Shown here: positions 25,983 to 34,878 of the stretch, piece after piece | Layout: each line of letters opens with the position of its first letter | Position numbering within the stretch: position 1 is the first letter of the stretch | Assembly (NCBI RefSeq): GCF_001550135.1 | Contig: NZ_LRUE01000014.1 | Coordinates: 310,001 to 374,000 of the forward strand | DNA length: 64,000 nt | Reading direction: 5' to 3' | Origin: Pseudoalteromonas shioyasakiensis | Lineage (GTDB): Bacteria; Pseudomonadota; Gammaproteobacteria; Enterobacterales; Alteromonadaceae | Notes under the pieces: generated by a model | The model's input: only the letters and a program-made list of their open reading frames with translations | The model's database searches: none | What the model was told of the DNA's origin: nothing | Made by a program: the position numbers and the translations under genes

Positions 25983-27779
25983 ATGTTTGCGAGTTTAGTG
26001 TTTTTATCTGCTGCAGTAACTTTAGACAGCCACTTACCCCCACTGTTGCCATGGCAAGGCGATAGTGTGTCTTTAATGCAAGAAAAAGGACCTTTAACCA
26101 CAGATTTTGAATTAAGCGAAGGCACTTTATCGCCTGATTATGCAGACACTATGGCGTTTGTAGATCGCCTTGTTGCCGCAAACCCAACACAATTCAAAGT
26201 AACGACTATTACGACAAGCAGTTCGGGTCGTGCGGTTAAGATGTTAGTGGCGAATGAGCAAGGTTTGTTTGATGCAAAACAACTTGTTGCTGATACAAAA
26301 CCAACCATCTTCATTCAAGCAGGCATTCACAGTGGTGAAATTGATGGCAAAGACGCCATGTTTATGTTGCTACGCGATATTGCAACAGGTAAACGCCGCG
26401 ATATTCTGAGCAAAGTCAATATTCTGTTTATTCCTATTTTAAATGTTGATGGTCACGAGCGCAGTAGCCAATACAACCGTATTAATCAGCGTGGCCCGAT
26501 AGAAATGGGCTTTAGAACGAATGGTCTAAATTTAAATTTAAATCGTGATTACACTAAGCTTGATACACCCGAAGTACGCGGTGTGATGCAGGTTATTAAT
26601 CAATTTAAGCCAGATTTATACGTGGATGTCCATGTAACCGATGGCGCTGATTACCAATATGATGTTACCTACGGCTATAATCCGGTTTTTTCTAGTGAAT
26701 CACCAAGTGTGTCACAAGCGTTAGATAATCTATTTAAACCTGTTATTGATGCCAAACTCGAAAAAGCAGGGCATATACCAGGTCCACTGGTTTTTGTAAT
26801 GGACAAGCGCGAATTTAAAAAAGGTTTAGCGGGGTGGGTGGCAACACCACGTTTTTCAAATGGTTGGGGTGATTTACGTTCATTACCAACAATATTAGTT
26901 GAGAACCACTCTTTAAAACCTTATAAGCAGCGCGTATTAGGTACTTATGTATTTATTGATGGTGCTATTGACGCTTTAGCTGCAAACGATAAAGCCCTTA
27001 ATGAAGCGGTTCAAAAAGAGCTCGATTTTAAACCGACACAATTAGTTGTTGAACGCGGTTATGCTAAAGAGCCAGATACCATCGAATTTAAAGGGATCGC
27101 TTATTCAAGAACTGAAAGCGCATTGTCAGGGCAACCTGAAGTTAAATATTTAGGTGAAGCTAAAAACTATGACGCATTACCGGTTTTTTGGCAAAAAGAA
27201 GTTAAAAAGACCGTTAACGTTCCTGCTGCGTTTTATATTCCGCCGGCGTACAGCCAATTGGTAAGTAAGCTTAAATTACACGGCGTAGAGGTAACGACGT
27301 TGAATGGTTCTGTTTCTGAGCCATTAACCCAAGCAAGCGTTGCTGATTACTCATTTGCAAAAGCACCTTTTGAAGGACGTTTTCGTGTAGAGGCGACATT
27401 TGATTACAATACTGTAGAAAATGTCGATATGACCGGCTGGTACAAAGTCTCAACTGAGCAGCCATACTCAGAACTGGCTACACACTTACTACACCCAGAA
27501 GCGCCAGATTCATTCTTTGCTTGGGGCGAGTTTAATACTATTTTTCAGCGCACTGAATACGTTGAGAATTACGCTTTAATGCCTTATGCACGACAAATGC
27601 TTAAAGAAAAACCTGCATTGGCTTTAGAGTTCGATAAAAAAATTCGTGAAGATAAAAACTTTGCAAAAGATGCTGATGCTCGCTTGCATTGGCTCTATGA
27701 GCGTACACCGTTTTATGATCAAGGCTATTTAAAATACCCAATTTTAATGGCGTTTGAACAGTTACAAAAAGGACAATAA
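25983..27779 (+). CDS. Secreted M14-family zinc carboxypeptidase
   Basis: A 598-residue protein with an N-terminal signal-like segment (about 1-15) and an M14 domain in the first half. The zinc motif HSGEIDGKDA gives HxxE, NLNRDYTKLDTPE gives the Asn-Arg substrate site, and YVDVHVTDGADY supplies the third ligand His. Later VENHSLKPYKQRVLG resembles the family's catalytic Glu region, but the exact residue was not fixed. The enzyme trims C-terminal residues from peptides, probably outside the cytoplasm. The C-terminal 250 residues are unassigned and may form an accessory domain. The next gene starts 1 base after its stop. Confidence 0.85.
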   Translation: MFASLVFLSAAVTLDSHLPPLLPWQGDSVSLMQEKGPLTTDFELSEGTLSPDYADTMAFVDRLVAANPTQFKVTTITTSSSGRAVKMLVANEQGLFDAKQLVADTKPTIFIQAGIHSGEIDGKDAMFMLLRDIATGKRRDILSKVNILFIPILNVDGHERSSQYNRINQRGPIEMGFRTNGLNLNLNRDYTKLDTPEVRGVMQVINQFKPDLYVDVHVTDGADYQYDVTYGYNPVFSSESPSVSQALDNLFKPVIDAKLEKAGHIPGPLVFVMDKREFKKGLAGWVATPRFSNGWGDLRSLPTILVENHSLKPYKQRVLGTYVFIDGAIDALAANDKALNEAVQKELDFKPTQLVVERGYAKEPDTIEFKGIAYSRTESALSGQPEVKYLGEAKNYDALPVFWQKEVKKTVNVPAAFYIPPAYSQLVSKLKLHGVEVTTLNGSVSEPLTQASVADYSFAKAPFEGRFRVEATFDYNTVENVDMTGWYKVSTEQPYSELATHLLHPEAPDSFFAWGEFNTIFQRTEYVENYALMPYARQMLKEKPALALEFDKKIREDKNFAKDADARLHWLYERTPFYDQGYLKYPILMAFEQLQKGQ

Positions 27780-27780
27780 C

Positions 27781-28422
27781 ATGAAAGTGATTGCTGTTCC
27801 TGTTACTGGCTTTGCGCAAAATTGCCGCATTATCATTTGCGAGCAAACGAATAAAGCGGCCTTGGTTGACCCAGGTGGCGATGCAGACAAACTTCAAGCA
27901 GAACTTGCTGCTTTAAATTGCCAATTAGAGGCAATTTACTTAACACATGGTCACTTAGACCATGTGGGCGCTGCAAAGCAACTCGCAGAGCATTTTAGCG
28001 TTGATATCATTGGCCCACATTTAGATGATAAATTTTGGTTTGATGCCTTGCCAATGCAAGCGCAAATGTTTGGTTTTGCACCAATTACACCATTTTATCC
28101 AACGAAGTGGCTAAATCATGGCGATACAATCACCGTAGGTGAACTTGAACTATCTGTACGCCATTGCCCAGGGCATACGCCTGGTCATGTTGTTTTTTAC
28201 CACCAAGGTTCAGAACAGGTGATAGTGGGTGACGTGATTTTTCAAGGCTCTGTTGGTCGTACTGACTTCCCGAAAGGGGATAGTGCGCAATTACTCGAAT
28301 CAATTAAGTCGGAGATTTTATCATTCTCTGATGAAGTTGCTATTTTGCCAGGCCACGGTCCGAATACCACCGTAGGGCATGAGCGAAAAACAAATCCATT
28401 TATTAGCGGACGTTTTGGTTAA
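27781..28422 (+). CDS. MBL-fold hydrolase, YcbL-like (glyoxalase II family)
   Basis: This 213-residue metallo-beta-lactamase-fold protein has THGHLDHVGAAKQ (HxHxDH), RHCPGHTPGHVVF, VGDVIFQGSVGRTDFP and LPGHGPNTT, all metal ligands of the glyoxalase II group. It is close in size and motifs to E. coli and Salmonella YcbL, a type II glyoxalase-like enzyme that lacks the C-terminal substrate domain of GloB. The physiological substrate is uncertain. The ATG at 27781 was chosen: it is preceded by AAAGGA, and an earlier in-frame TTG lies inside the M14 gene. Confidence 0.85.
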   Translation: MKVIAVPVTGFAQNCRIIICEQTNKAALVDPGGDADKLQAELAALNCQLEAIYLTHGHLDHVGAAKQLAEHFSVDIIGPHLDDKFWFDALPMQAQMFGFAPITPFYPTKWLNHGDTITVGELELSVRHCPGHTPGHVVFYHQGSEQVIVGDVIFQGSVGRTDFPKGDSAQLLESIKSEILSFSDEVAILPGHGPNTTVGHERKTNPFISGRFG

Positions 28423-28509
28423 TGCCAACGTGTAACAATAGTTAAGTAGTTTGTAAGTGGAACGGTATAAAATTGCAATTTTTTTGCATAAATAGTAGAA
28501 AATAGGCAG

Positions 28510-28527
28510 ACTGATTTTTAAATCAGT
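28510..28527. promoter_or_regulatory. Perfect 18-base palindrome at the lrp-family promoter
   Basis: ACTGATTTTTAAATCAGT has two exact 8-base arms around TT. It lies 2 bases upstream of TATAAT (28530-28535), a good -10 element, and 41 bases before the regulator gene. An autoregulatory operator is likely. Confidence 0.5.
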
Positions 28528-28567
28528 TATATAATTTAACCAGTATTTTTACAGAAAAAGAAATAAA

Positions 28568-29026
28568 ATGTCTCTGAACCAAGTAGATCGCCAAATTTTG
28601 GCATTATTACAGCAGGATGCTAGCTTATCTACGGCAGAAATTGCCGATAAAGTTGGTTTATCTCAATCTCCATGTTGGCGTCGTATTGCTAAGCTTGAGC
28701 AAGATGGCTATATCAAAGGTAAAGTTGCTTTGCTTGACGAGAAAAAGCTTGGCTTTGATATGTTGGTCTATGCCCATGTTCGTCTATCTAACCACGGTAG
28801 AACGAATCTAGCTGAGTTTGAGCGTTTAATTATGAGCTATGATGAAGTAACCGAGTGTTACAGCATGGCGGGTACCATGGACTTCATGCTTCGAATTATT
28901 TCAAAAGGTATTGAAGGGTATGAGCAGTTTGTTCGTGATAACCTACTAAACCTTGAGTTTGTTCAAGAAGTTCACTCAAATGTGACCATGACATGCGTTA
29001 AGCGTAGTACGTCTTTACCTCTTTAA
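28568..29026 (+). CDS. Lrp/AsnC-family transcription regulator
   Basis: A 152-residue regulator with an N-terminal winged helix-turn-helix (about 5-62: DRQILALLQQDASLSTAEIAD, LSQSPCWRRIAKLEQDGYI) and a C-terminal RAM/AsnC ligand-binding domain (about 68-145: EVTECYSMAGTMDFMLRI). Members sense amino acids and act as dimers or octamers. It is more like the specific local regulators than global Lrp (164 residues). Neither neighbour is an obvious amino-acid gene, so the target is unknown. A palindrome in its own promoter suggests autoregulation. Confidence 0.88.
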   Translation: MSLNQVDRQILALLQQDASLSTAEIADKVGLSQSPCWRRIAKLEQDGYIKGKVALLDEKKLGFDMLVYAHVRLSNHGRTNLAEFERLIMSYDEVTECYSMAGTMDFMLRIISKGIEGYEQFVRDNLLNLEFVQEVHSNVTMTCVKRSTSLPL

Positions 29027-29054
29027 TCTTTTTCTACTACGTTTTATTTTTTCG

Positions 29055-29092
29055 AAAACGGTTAGTGCTTTTAGGTACTAGCCGTTTTGTTG
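29055..29092 (+). terminator. Terminator after the Lrp-family gene
   Basis: AAAACGGTTAGT (29055-29066) pairs with ACTAGCCGTTTT (29077-29088) with one G-T pair, followed by GTTGTT. A moderate rho-independent terminator. Confidence 0.65.
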
Positions 29093-29170
29093 TTAATAAT
29101 TGTTAACTTTTGCGGATTTTGCTAGAATTCTGCGCCTTGCCGAAATGCATTCACTATAAAGAGGATCTTA

Positions 29171-30727
29171 ATGTTTAACTTACTCAGCAAAGCGCCAAGC
29201 TCTGCTAAAAACGATATTCTATCAGGCTTGACCGTTGCGTTGGCATTGGTACCAGAAGCGGTTGCGTTTGCTTTTGTTGCTAATGTTGAGCCTTTGGTTG
29301 GTTTATATGCCGCATTTATTGTTGGCTTAATTACGGCTATTTTTGGTGGTCGTCCAGGTATGATTTCTGGTGCTACCGGTGCACTAGCCGTTGTAATGGT
29401 AAGTTTAGTTTTAGATCATGGTGTAGAGTATTTATTTGCTACCGTGTTATTGATGGGGATACTGCAAGTACTCGCAGGTATCTTCAAGCTCGGCAAGTTT
29501 ATTCGCATGGTTCCGCACCCAGTAATGCTGGGCTTTGTAAATGGTCTTGCGATTGTTATTTTCTTAGCTCAACTTGGGCAATTTAAAGTACCAGACGGGA
29601 TGGGCGGCCAACAGTGGATGGAAGGGCAAGCACTTTATATTATGCTTGGCTTAGTAGCGTTAACTATGGCTATTATTCATTTCTTACCTAAGCTAACCAC
29701 TGCTGTACCTTCATCGTTAGCTGCCATTGTTACTGTAACAGCGATTGTGATTGGCTTTGATTTAGAAGCGCGCACTGTACTTGATTTCTTAAAAGGAATG
29801 ACAGGCAATGAGCAAGCAACAATTGCCGGTGGCTTGCCTGAGTTCCATATTCCAATGGTGCCATTTAATCTTGAAACATTAAAAATTATCTTCCCTTATG
29901 CGTTAGTTTTAGCGGCAATTGGTTTAATTGAATCGTTATTAACACTGACCTTAATTGACGAAATTACTGAAACCCGAGGTCACAGTAATAAAGAGTGTAT
30001 TGGTCAAGGCGCTGCAAATATTACCTGTGGTTTCTTTGGTGCAATGGGTGGTTGTGCGATGATTGGTCAATCTATGATCAATATTAATTCAGGTGGTCGC
30101 TCACGTTTATCTGGTATTAGTGCAGCATTAATACTGCTAGCATTCATTATTTTTGCAGCCAGCCTCATTGAGATGATCCCACTAGCTGCTTTAGTTGGCG
30201 TTATGTTCATGGTTGTACTTGGTACCTTCGAGTGGGCAAGCTTCAAAATGATGAAGCGTGTACCTAAGTCTGATGCTTTTGTTATTGTGCTTGTTTCAGG
30301 TGTAACCGTAGTAACAGACCTTGCGATCGCAGTATGTGTGGGTGTCATTGTTTCGGCTTTAGTTTTTGCTTGGCAGCATGCGAAACACATTTACACAAGC
30401 AATTACATCGATGAGCAAGGCTCTAAAGTGTATGAGCTTCATGGTCCTTTATTCTTTGGTTCGGTTAAGAACTTTGCCGAGCTATTTGATGTTAAAAATG
30501 ACCCAGAAGACGTGATCATTGAATTCAAACATAGCCGTGTTGCTGATCACAGTGCGATTGAAGCGATTGACAGTCTTGCAGACAAATACGCAAAAGTGGG
30601 TAAGAAACTGCATTTACGTCATTTAAGCCCTGATTGTATTCAACTATTACACAATGCGCGTGATTTAGTTGAAGTGAATGTGATTGAAGATCCAAATTAT
30701 AAAGTGGCTTCAGATAAACTAGCTTAA
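29171..30727 (+). CDS. SulP-family anion transporter with STAS domain
   Basis: This 518-residue membrane protein has the SulP architecture: about 12 membrane segments (1-410) and a cytoplasmic STAS domain (about 415-505: [34 protein letters not shown]). The start [33 protein letters not shown] and the TM3-type region [14 protein letters not shown] are typical. SulP proteins move sulfate, bicarbonate or other anions. The compact length recalls bicarbonate carriers of the BicA type, but the substrate is not fixed by the sequence. It has its own terminator. Confidence 0.88.
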   Translation: MFNLLSKAPSSAKNDILSGLTVALALVPEAVAFAFVANVEPLVGLYAAFIVGLITAIFGGRPGMISGATGALAVVMVSLVLDHGVEYLFATVLLMGILQVLAGIFKLGKFIRMVPHPVMLGFVNGLAIVIFLAQLGQFKVPDGMGGQQWMEGQALYIMLGLVALTMAIIHFLPKLTTAVPSSLAAIVTVTAIVIGFDLEARTVLDFLKGMTGNEQATIAGGLPEFHIPMVPFNLETLKIIFPYALVLAAIGLIESLLTLTLIDEITETRGHSNKECIGQGAANITCGFFGAMGGCAMIGQSMININSGGRSRLSGISAALILLAFIIFAASLIEMIPLAALVGVMFMVVLGTFEWASFKMMKRVPKSDAFVIVLVSGVTVVTDLAIAVCVGVIVSALVFAWQHAKHIYTSNYIDEQGSKVYELHGPLFFGSVKNFAELFDVKNDPEDVIIEFKHSRVADHSAIEAIDSLADKYAKVGKKLHLRHLSPDCIQLLHNARDLVEVNVIEDPNYKVASDKLA

Positions 30728-30743
30728 AAATAAAGCAGAGAAA

Positions 30744-30775
30744 AAGCGAAGGCTGTTGTGGCCTTCGCTTTTTTA
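30744..30775 (+). terminator. Terminator after the SulP gene
   Basis: AAGCGAAGGC (30744-30753) pairs exactly with GCCTTCGCTT (30761-30770), followed by TTTTAA. Confidence 0.92.
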
Positions 30776-30882
30776 ATGTCTGAAGAATGCGGTAAGGCTA
30801 TAAAAAATTAAGATAGGCGGCAGTGCTTTGTTCTCGTGACTATCGGTATAATAAAAATAATTATGAAAGGTAATCTGATATT

Positions 30883-31956
30883 TTGAATTGGCAATCATTA
30901 GTTGATAATCGACAACGCTTTTTCTGGGTTTTGCAAATTGCAGGCTGGATAGGTTATGCGTTAGTTAATTATATCGGCTCAAAAGTCTTTGAAATGCGTG
31001 ATATTTACGTATTTGTTATTGTACTAAACGCTTATGCAGGCTGTTTAATGACAGTACCTTTACGTTATATGTATCGTAAAGTTTGGAATGCCTCACCTTG
31101 GGTATTAATGCTTGTCGTTTTTGGTGCTTCCTATGTCACAGGCACATTATGGGCCGTTGTACAAAAATTCAATTTATGGGAAATCTACCGTCACGGTTAC
31201 CGTCCAAATGAATGGTTTTATTACTTTCAACAAGGGTTAGATTCGGTTTATATCATTCTTTGTTGGAGTGGTTTGTATTTTGGTATTAAGTATTACCAGC
31301 TATTGCAAAGTGAGCGACAAAAGGCCCTCAAAGCAACCACTATGGCTCACGAAGCTCAGCTGAAAATGCTGCGCTATCAACTTAATCCGCACTTTTTATT
31401 TAATACCCTAAATGCAATCTCAACCTTAATTTTGGTAAAAGAGAACAAAGATGCAAATTTAATGGTGTCAAAATTGAGTGACTTCTTACGATACACACTC
31501 AATACAGACCCAATAAAAAAGGTGCCATTAGAGCAAGAAATTCATGCCCTCATGCTGTACTTAGAAATTGAAAAAGTACGCTTTGATGAACGTTTACAAG
31601 TTAATGTAGATGTAAGCGAGCAGGCAAAAGAAGCCTTGGTACCAAGCTTGATCCTCCAACCTATTATCGAAAACTCGATAAAGTATGCGATAGCGCAACT
31701 AAATGAAGGTGGTGTGATTGATATTAAAGCACAAGTTTTTGCAAATGAACTATTATTGGAAGTAGGCGATAATGGTCCTGGTACTGAGCTTAAAAATGGC
31801 CAACTGGTTAATTCTCAAGGCGTTGGCATAGCTAATACACAGGACCGCTTAAAAACACTTTATGAGAACAACTACTCGTTTGTTCTCTCTGACAATACGC
31901 CAAGTGGATTAAAAGTTAATCTGCGCGTTCCGTTTGAAAAGGCTGTTAAGAAATGA
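30883..31956 (+). CDS. LytS-type membrane histidine kinase (TTG start)
   Basis: A 357-residue sensor kinase of the His_kinase (PF06580) type. Four membrane segments fill about residues 10-150. The phospho-acceptor motif is LRYQLNPHFLFNTLNAIS (about residues 163-180), and the ATPase part has IENSIKYAIAQ (N box) and GDNGPGT/GVGIANTQDRL (G boxes). It starts with TTG: the FFWVLQIAGWIGYALVNY opening is family-typical and no in-frame ATG precedes it. The nearest upstream ATG (30864) runs into a stop. The 4-base overlap (ATGA) with the LytTR regulator makes this a translationally coupled pair. Its signal is unknown. Confidence 0.88.
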   Translation: MNWQSLVDNRQRFFWVLQIAGWIGYALVNYIGSKVFEMRDIYVFVIVLNAYAGCLMTVPLRYMYRKVWNASPWVLMLVVFGASYVTGTLWAVVQKFNLWEIYRHGYRPNEWFYYFQQGLDSVYIILCWSGLYFGIKYYQLLQSERQKALKATTMAHEAQLKMLRYQLNPHFLFNTLNAISTLILVKENKDANLMVSKLSDFLRYTLNTDPIKKVPLEQEIHALMLYLEIEKVRFDERLQVNVDVSEQAKEALVPSLILQPIIENSIKYAIAQLNEGGVIDIKAQVFANELLLEVGDNGPGTELKNGQLVNSQGVGIANTQDRLKTLYENNYSFVLSDNTPSGLKVNLRVPFEKAVKK

Positions 31957-32777
31957 GCAAAATTAGAACTTTGATCGTTGATGATGAACCGCTAGCAAGA
32001 AAAGGCTTAGCAGTTCGACTTTCTGAGTTTGACGATTTAGAAGTCATTCGTTTATGTAGCAATGGTCAAGAAGCAATTGATGAATGCTTATCGGGCAATA
32101 TTCAATTGGTTTTCTTAGATATTCAAATGCCAAATATGAACGGTTTTGAAGTTGCAAGAGCACTTAGTGAGAGCGTAAATCCATTACCTGCTATTGTGTT
32201 TGTAACGGCTTTTGACCAGTTTGCAGTTAAAGCATTCGAGATTCATGCGTTGGATTATATTCTTAAACCAGTCGATGACAACAGACTAAAACAGGCGGTA
32301 GAAAAAGTGCATACCTATTTAAAAACGCAACAAGATAACGCCCATAAGAAAAAACTAGCGAGCTTTGTTGCAGGTATTACAGGCAATAATTGCGAAGAAA
32401 TTTTAAAGAAGTTAGCAACTGGCGATAGCCTTGCTGACCGTCGTTATCCAGAATCATTAGCTGTAAAAGAGCAGGGCGAGATTGTTCGTGTGCCTGTTAT
32501 TACAATTCAATGGGTTGATGCGGCTGGTGACTATATGTGTCTTCATTGCCAAGATGGGCAAACGCATATCCTTCGTAAAACAATGAAAGAGCTTGAACAA
32601 GAGCTTGATCCACAACTATTTGTGCGAGTTCATCGCAGTGCCATTGTGAATACTAAGCAAATTAGCAAACTTGTAACTCAAGTAAGCGGTGAGTATCTTT
32701 TAGTGCTAGATAACGGCCAAGAACTAAAAGTAAGCCGTAGCTATCGCGATAAAGTGAAAGCAGCGCTCGCGAGCTAA
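31953..32777 (+). CDS. LytTR-family response regulator
   Basis: The 274-residue product has a receiver domain (about 4-120: TLIVDDEPLARKG, VFLDIQMPNMNG with the phosphoacceptor Asp, VFVTAFDQFAVKAFE) and a LytTR DNA-binding domain (about 165-270: IQWVDAAGDYMCLH, FVRVHRSAIVNTKQI, LKVSRSYRDKVK). The LytTR domain binds DNA through beta strands. It is the partner of the LytS-type kinase. Its stop codon lies at the edge of a MITE-like palindromic repeat. Confidence 0.92.
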   Translation: MSKIRTLIVDDEPLARKGLAVRLSEFDDLEVIRLCSNGQEAIDECLSGNIQLVFLDIQMPNMNGFEVARALSESVNPLPAIVFVTAFDQFAVKAFEIHALDYILKPVDDNRLKQAVEKVHTYLKTQQDNAHKKKLASFVAGITGNNCEEILKKLATGDSLADRRYPESLAVKEQGEIVRVPVITIQWVDAAGDYMCLHCQDGQTHILRKTMKELEQELDPQLFVRVHRSAIVNTKQISKLVTQVSGEYLLVLDNGQELKVSRSYRDKVKAALAS

Positions 32778-32941
32778 TACCAACCCGCAATAATACTTAA
32801 TCATTTTGAGGGATCAAACCTGTCGCTAACTGCGTTAAAAATTTCTCATTTAGAACAACTAAATAACGAAATTTTTGCCTTGTAATCAACGAGGTTTTAT
32901 TGCCTCAAAATAGACTACTTAATTAAGCGGATTGGTATAAT
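32775..32941. repeat. MITE-like palindromic intergenic repeat
   Basis: The ends are imperfect inverse copies: TAATACCAACCCGC on the left and, read inverted, TTATACCAATCCGC on the right, both followed about 25-30 bases inward by ATTTTGAGG. Further inside, AAAAATTTC and GAAATTTTT form a smaller inverted repeat, so nearly the whole 167 bases could fold into one long hairpin. Repeats of this look are common between genes in Pseudoalteromonas as remembered. It carries no gene. The LytTR stop codon falls on its left end. Confidence 0.65.
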
Positions 32942-32969
32942 AGCTATTCAAAATTTAATAAGTTAAAAA

Positions 32970-33003
32970 CAAAAAAGGCGCAATTATTAATTGCGCCTTT
33001 TTT
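32970..33003 (-). terminator. Terminator after pyk
   Basis: AAGGCGCAATT (32975-32985) pairs exactly with AATTGCGCCTT (32989-32999), with A- and T-runs outside. It ends 18 bases from the pyk stop. Confidence 0.92.
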
Positions 33004-33021
33004 ATGAAAGTTCGTAACAGA

Positions 33022-34455
33022 TTAAACAGTTACAATCTTCATAGTGTTTGTTGCACCAATAGTTTCCATTGCATCACCGTGAGTTAAAATCACAGTATCA
33101 CCAGCTACTAGTGAGCCTTGCTCAACAAGCGTGTTTAATGCATCACGTACCATGCTTTCGTCTTCACACTTCGTTGAATCGAAAAATACAGGATAAACAC
33201 CACGGTAAAGTGCTGTTTGGCCCAGCGTACTTGGATGACGTGATAATGAATAAATAGGTAAACCAGAGCTGATTCGCGACATCAATTTAGCTGTGCTACC
33301 TGATTCAGTCAGAGTCACTATAGCTTTAACAGAATCTAAGTGGTTAGCTGCATACATCGCAGATAATGCAATTGATTCAGCATTTGATGAAAAACGGCTG
33401 TCTAAACGGTGCTTAGAAACGTGCGTTTCTTTTTGTGATTCAGCACCTAAACAAACGCGAGCCATAGTCGCTACTGTTTCTTCAGGGTAGTCACCAGCGG
33501 CTGTTTCTGCAGATAACATAACTGCATCAGTACCATCTAATACGGCGTTTGCTACGTCCATAACCTCTGCACGTGTTGGCATAGGGTTATCGATCATTGA
33601 TTCCATCATCTGTGTTGCAGTAACAACAGTACGGTTAAGTGAACGAGCACGGCTAATGATAAGCTTTTGCTTACCAACTAGGGCTGCATCACCAATTTCA
33701 ACACCTAAGTCACCACGAGCAACCATTACAGCGTCAGAAGCAAGTACGATATCGTCAATTGCTTCAACAGTTTCAACGGCTTCTGCACGTTCGATTTTCG
33801 CTAATAGTTGTGCGTTTGAGCCAGCGGCTTCTGCTAAAGAGCGAACATAACGCATGTCATCACCACTGCGTGGGAATGAAACAGCAATATAATCAACGCC
33901 AATCTCAGTAGCAGTGATTAAATCTTCTTTATCTTTATCAGTGAAAGCAGGGGCTGTTAAACCACCACCTAAACGGTTGATACCTTTGTTATTTGAAAGT
34001 ACGCCACCAACAGTAACAGTCGTGTGAACTAGGTCACCGTCAACGTTATCTACTGTTAATTGAATTAATCCGTCGTTTAATAACAGTAAGTCGCCTGTTT
34101 TAACGTCGTTAGGTAGCTCTTTATAGTCGATACCTACTGCATTAACGTCGCCTTGGCCTTTTTCCATTTTTGCATCAAGGGTAAATTTTGCGCCAACTTC
34201 TAGGTTTACTTTACCGTCTTTAAACGTTGATACACGAATTTTAGGACCTTGTAAGTCAGCAAGGATAGCAACGTGTTTGCCTAAACGCTTAGCAATACTG
34301 CGTACCGCTTCTGCACGGTCTTTGTGATCTTGTGCTACTCCATGTGAGAAGTTCAAACGAACCACATTTGCACCTGCACGAATAATTTTTTCTAGGTTGT
34401 TATCGCGATCGGTTGCCGGTCCAAGGGTCGCAACAATTTTTGTGCGTCTTAGCAT
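33022..34455 (-). CDS. pyk: Pyruvate kinase
   Basis: A 477-residue enzyme that converts phosphoenolpyruvate and ADP into pyruvate and ATP. Motifs are [52 protein letters not shown] with the catalytic Lys, and [26 protein letters not shown] also matches. Length and sequence fit the PykA-like type II enzymes of gammaproteobacteria. The ATG at 34455 has AGGAG 7 bases upstream; an earlier in-frame TTG would overlap this site and was rejected. It is divergent from gnd across a 423-base region rich in inverted repeats. Confidence 0.95.
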   Translation of the reverse strand: MLRRTKIVATLGPATDRDNNLEKIIRAGANVVRLNFSHGVAQDHKDRAEAVRSIAKRLGKHVAILADLQGPKIRVSTFKDGKVNLEVGAKFTLDAKMEKGQGDVNAVGIDYKELPNDVKTGDLLLLNDGLIQLTVDNVDGDLVHTTVTVGGVLSNNKGINRLGGGLTAPAFTDKDKEDLITATEIGVDYIAVSFPRSGDDMRYVRSLAEAAGSNAQLLAKIERAEAVETVEAIDDIVLASDAVMVARGDLGVEIGDAALVGKQKLIISRARSLNRTVVTATQMMESMIDNPMPTRAEVMDVANAVLDGTDAVMLSAETAAGDYPEETVATMARVCLGAESQKETHVSKHRLDSRFSSNAESIALSAMYAANHLDSVKAIVTLTESGSTAKLMSRISSGLPIYSLSRHPSTLGQTALYRGVYPVFFDSTKCEDESMVRDALNTLVEQGSLVAGDTVILTHGDAMETIGATNTMKIVTV

Positions 34456-34878
34456 CAAATTCTCCTGTGCGCTCAAATATATTAAGCGAATTGATGGTTA
34501 TCTATTAAAATGTCGTGCTATAAACCTTTAATATAGGCTTATACATAAGCACAATGTAGAACTCATAAGTAAAAAATGATTGTTTTTACTTATGAGAATC
34601 TGGCTCTTTGTATTAATTATAGAGTATACAAAGGGTGAATGACGTTATTATGACACCGGTGTCAGGTAGCGTCAATACACATACCTTTTTAAAGGGTATT
34701 ATAAAAATCTGGTCCGATGCCTTGGTTATTTTGATATACTGAGTGCAACGTCGCTTCATGATTTCGATGATTTATCTCAAGTTGGCTGTCAAGCTCGCAT
34801 TTTTGGGCTGCTTGGGTATAATGCGCGCGTAATTATTTTGATTAACTAACCAATAGTTGTTACCGAGGAGGACACTAA
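34456..34878. promoter_or_regulatory. pyk-gnd divergent control region
   Basis: The 423 bases hold no gene. They contain CTCATAAGTAAAAA (34562-34575) with its exact inverse TTTTTACTTATGAG (34583-34596), the perfect palindrome TGACACCGGTGTCA (34651-34664) and TATAAT (34817-34822) at a good distance for a gnd transcript, with GAGGAGG-like GAGGAG just before the gnd ATG. Confidence 0.6.
34651..34664. promoter_or_regulatory. Perfect palindrome TGACACCGGTGTCA (LacI/GntR-like operator)
   Basis: A 14-base perfect even palindrome centred on CG. This form, with a central CG and outer TGA/TCA, is typical of LacI-family operators such as that of GntR of E. coli (TGTTACCGGTAACA). It lies 196 bases from the pyk start and 215 from the gnd start, so it could act on either sugar-acid or glycolytic gene. 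Confidence 0.55.

Noticed and set aside
32779..32940. Small gene or ncRNA in the gap after the LytTR gene
   Set aside because: No reading frame with a ribosome-binding site; the inverted-repeat pattern is explained better as an intergenic repeat.
34456..34878. HexR site expected between pyk and gnd
   Set aside because: No match to TGTAATTAAATTACA was found; the palindromes present have other sequences.
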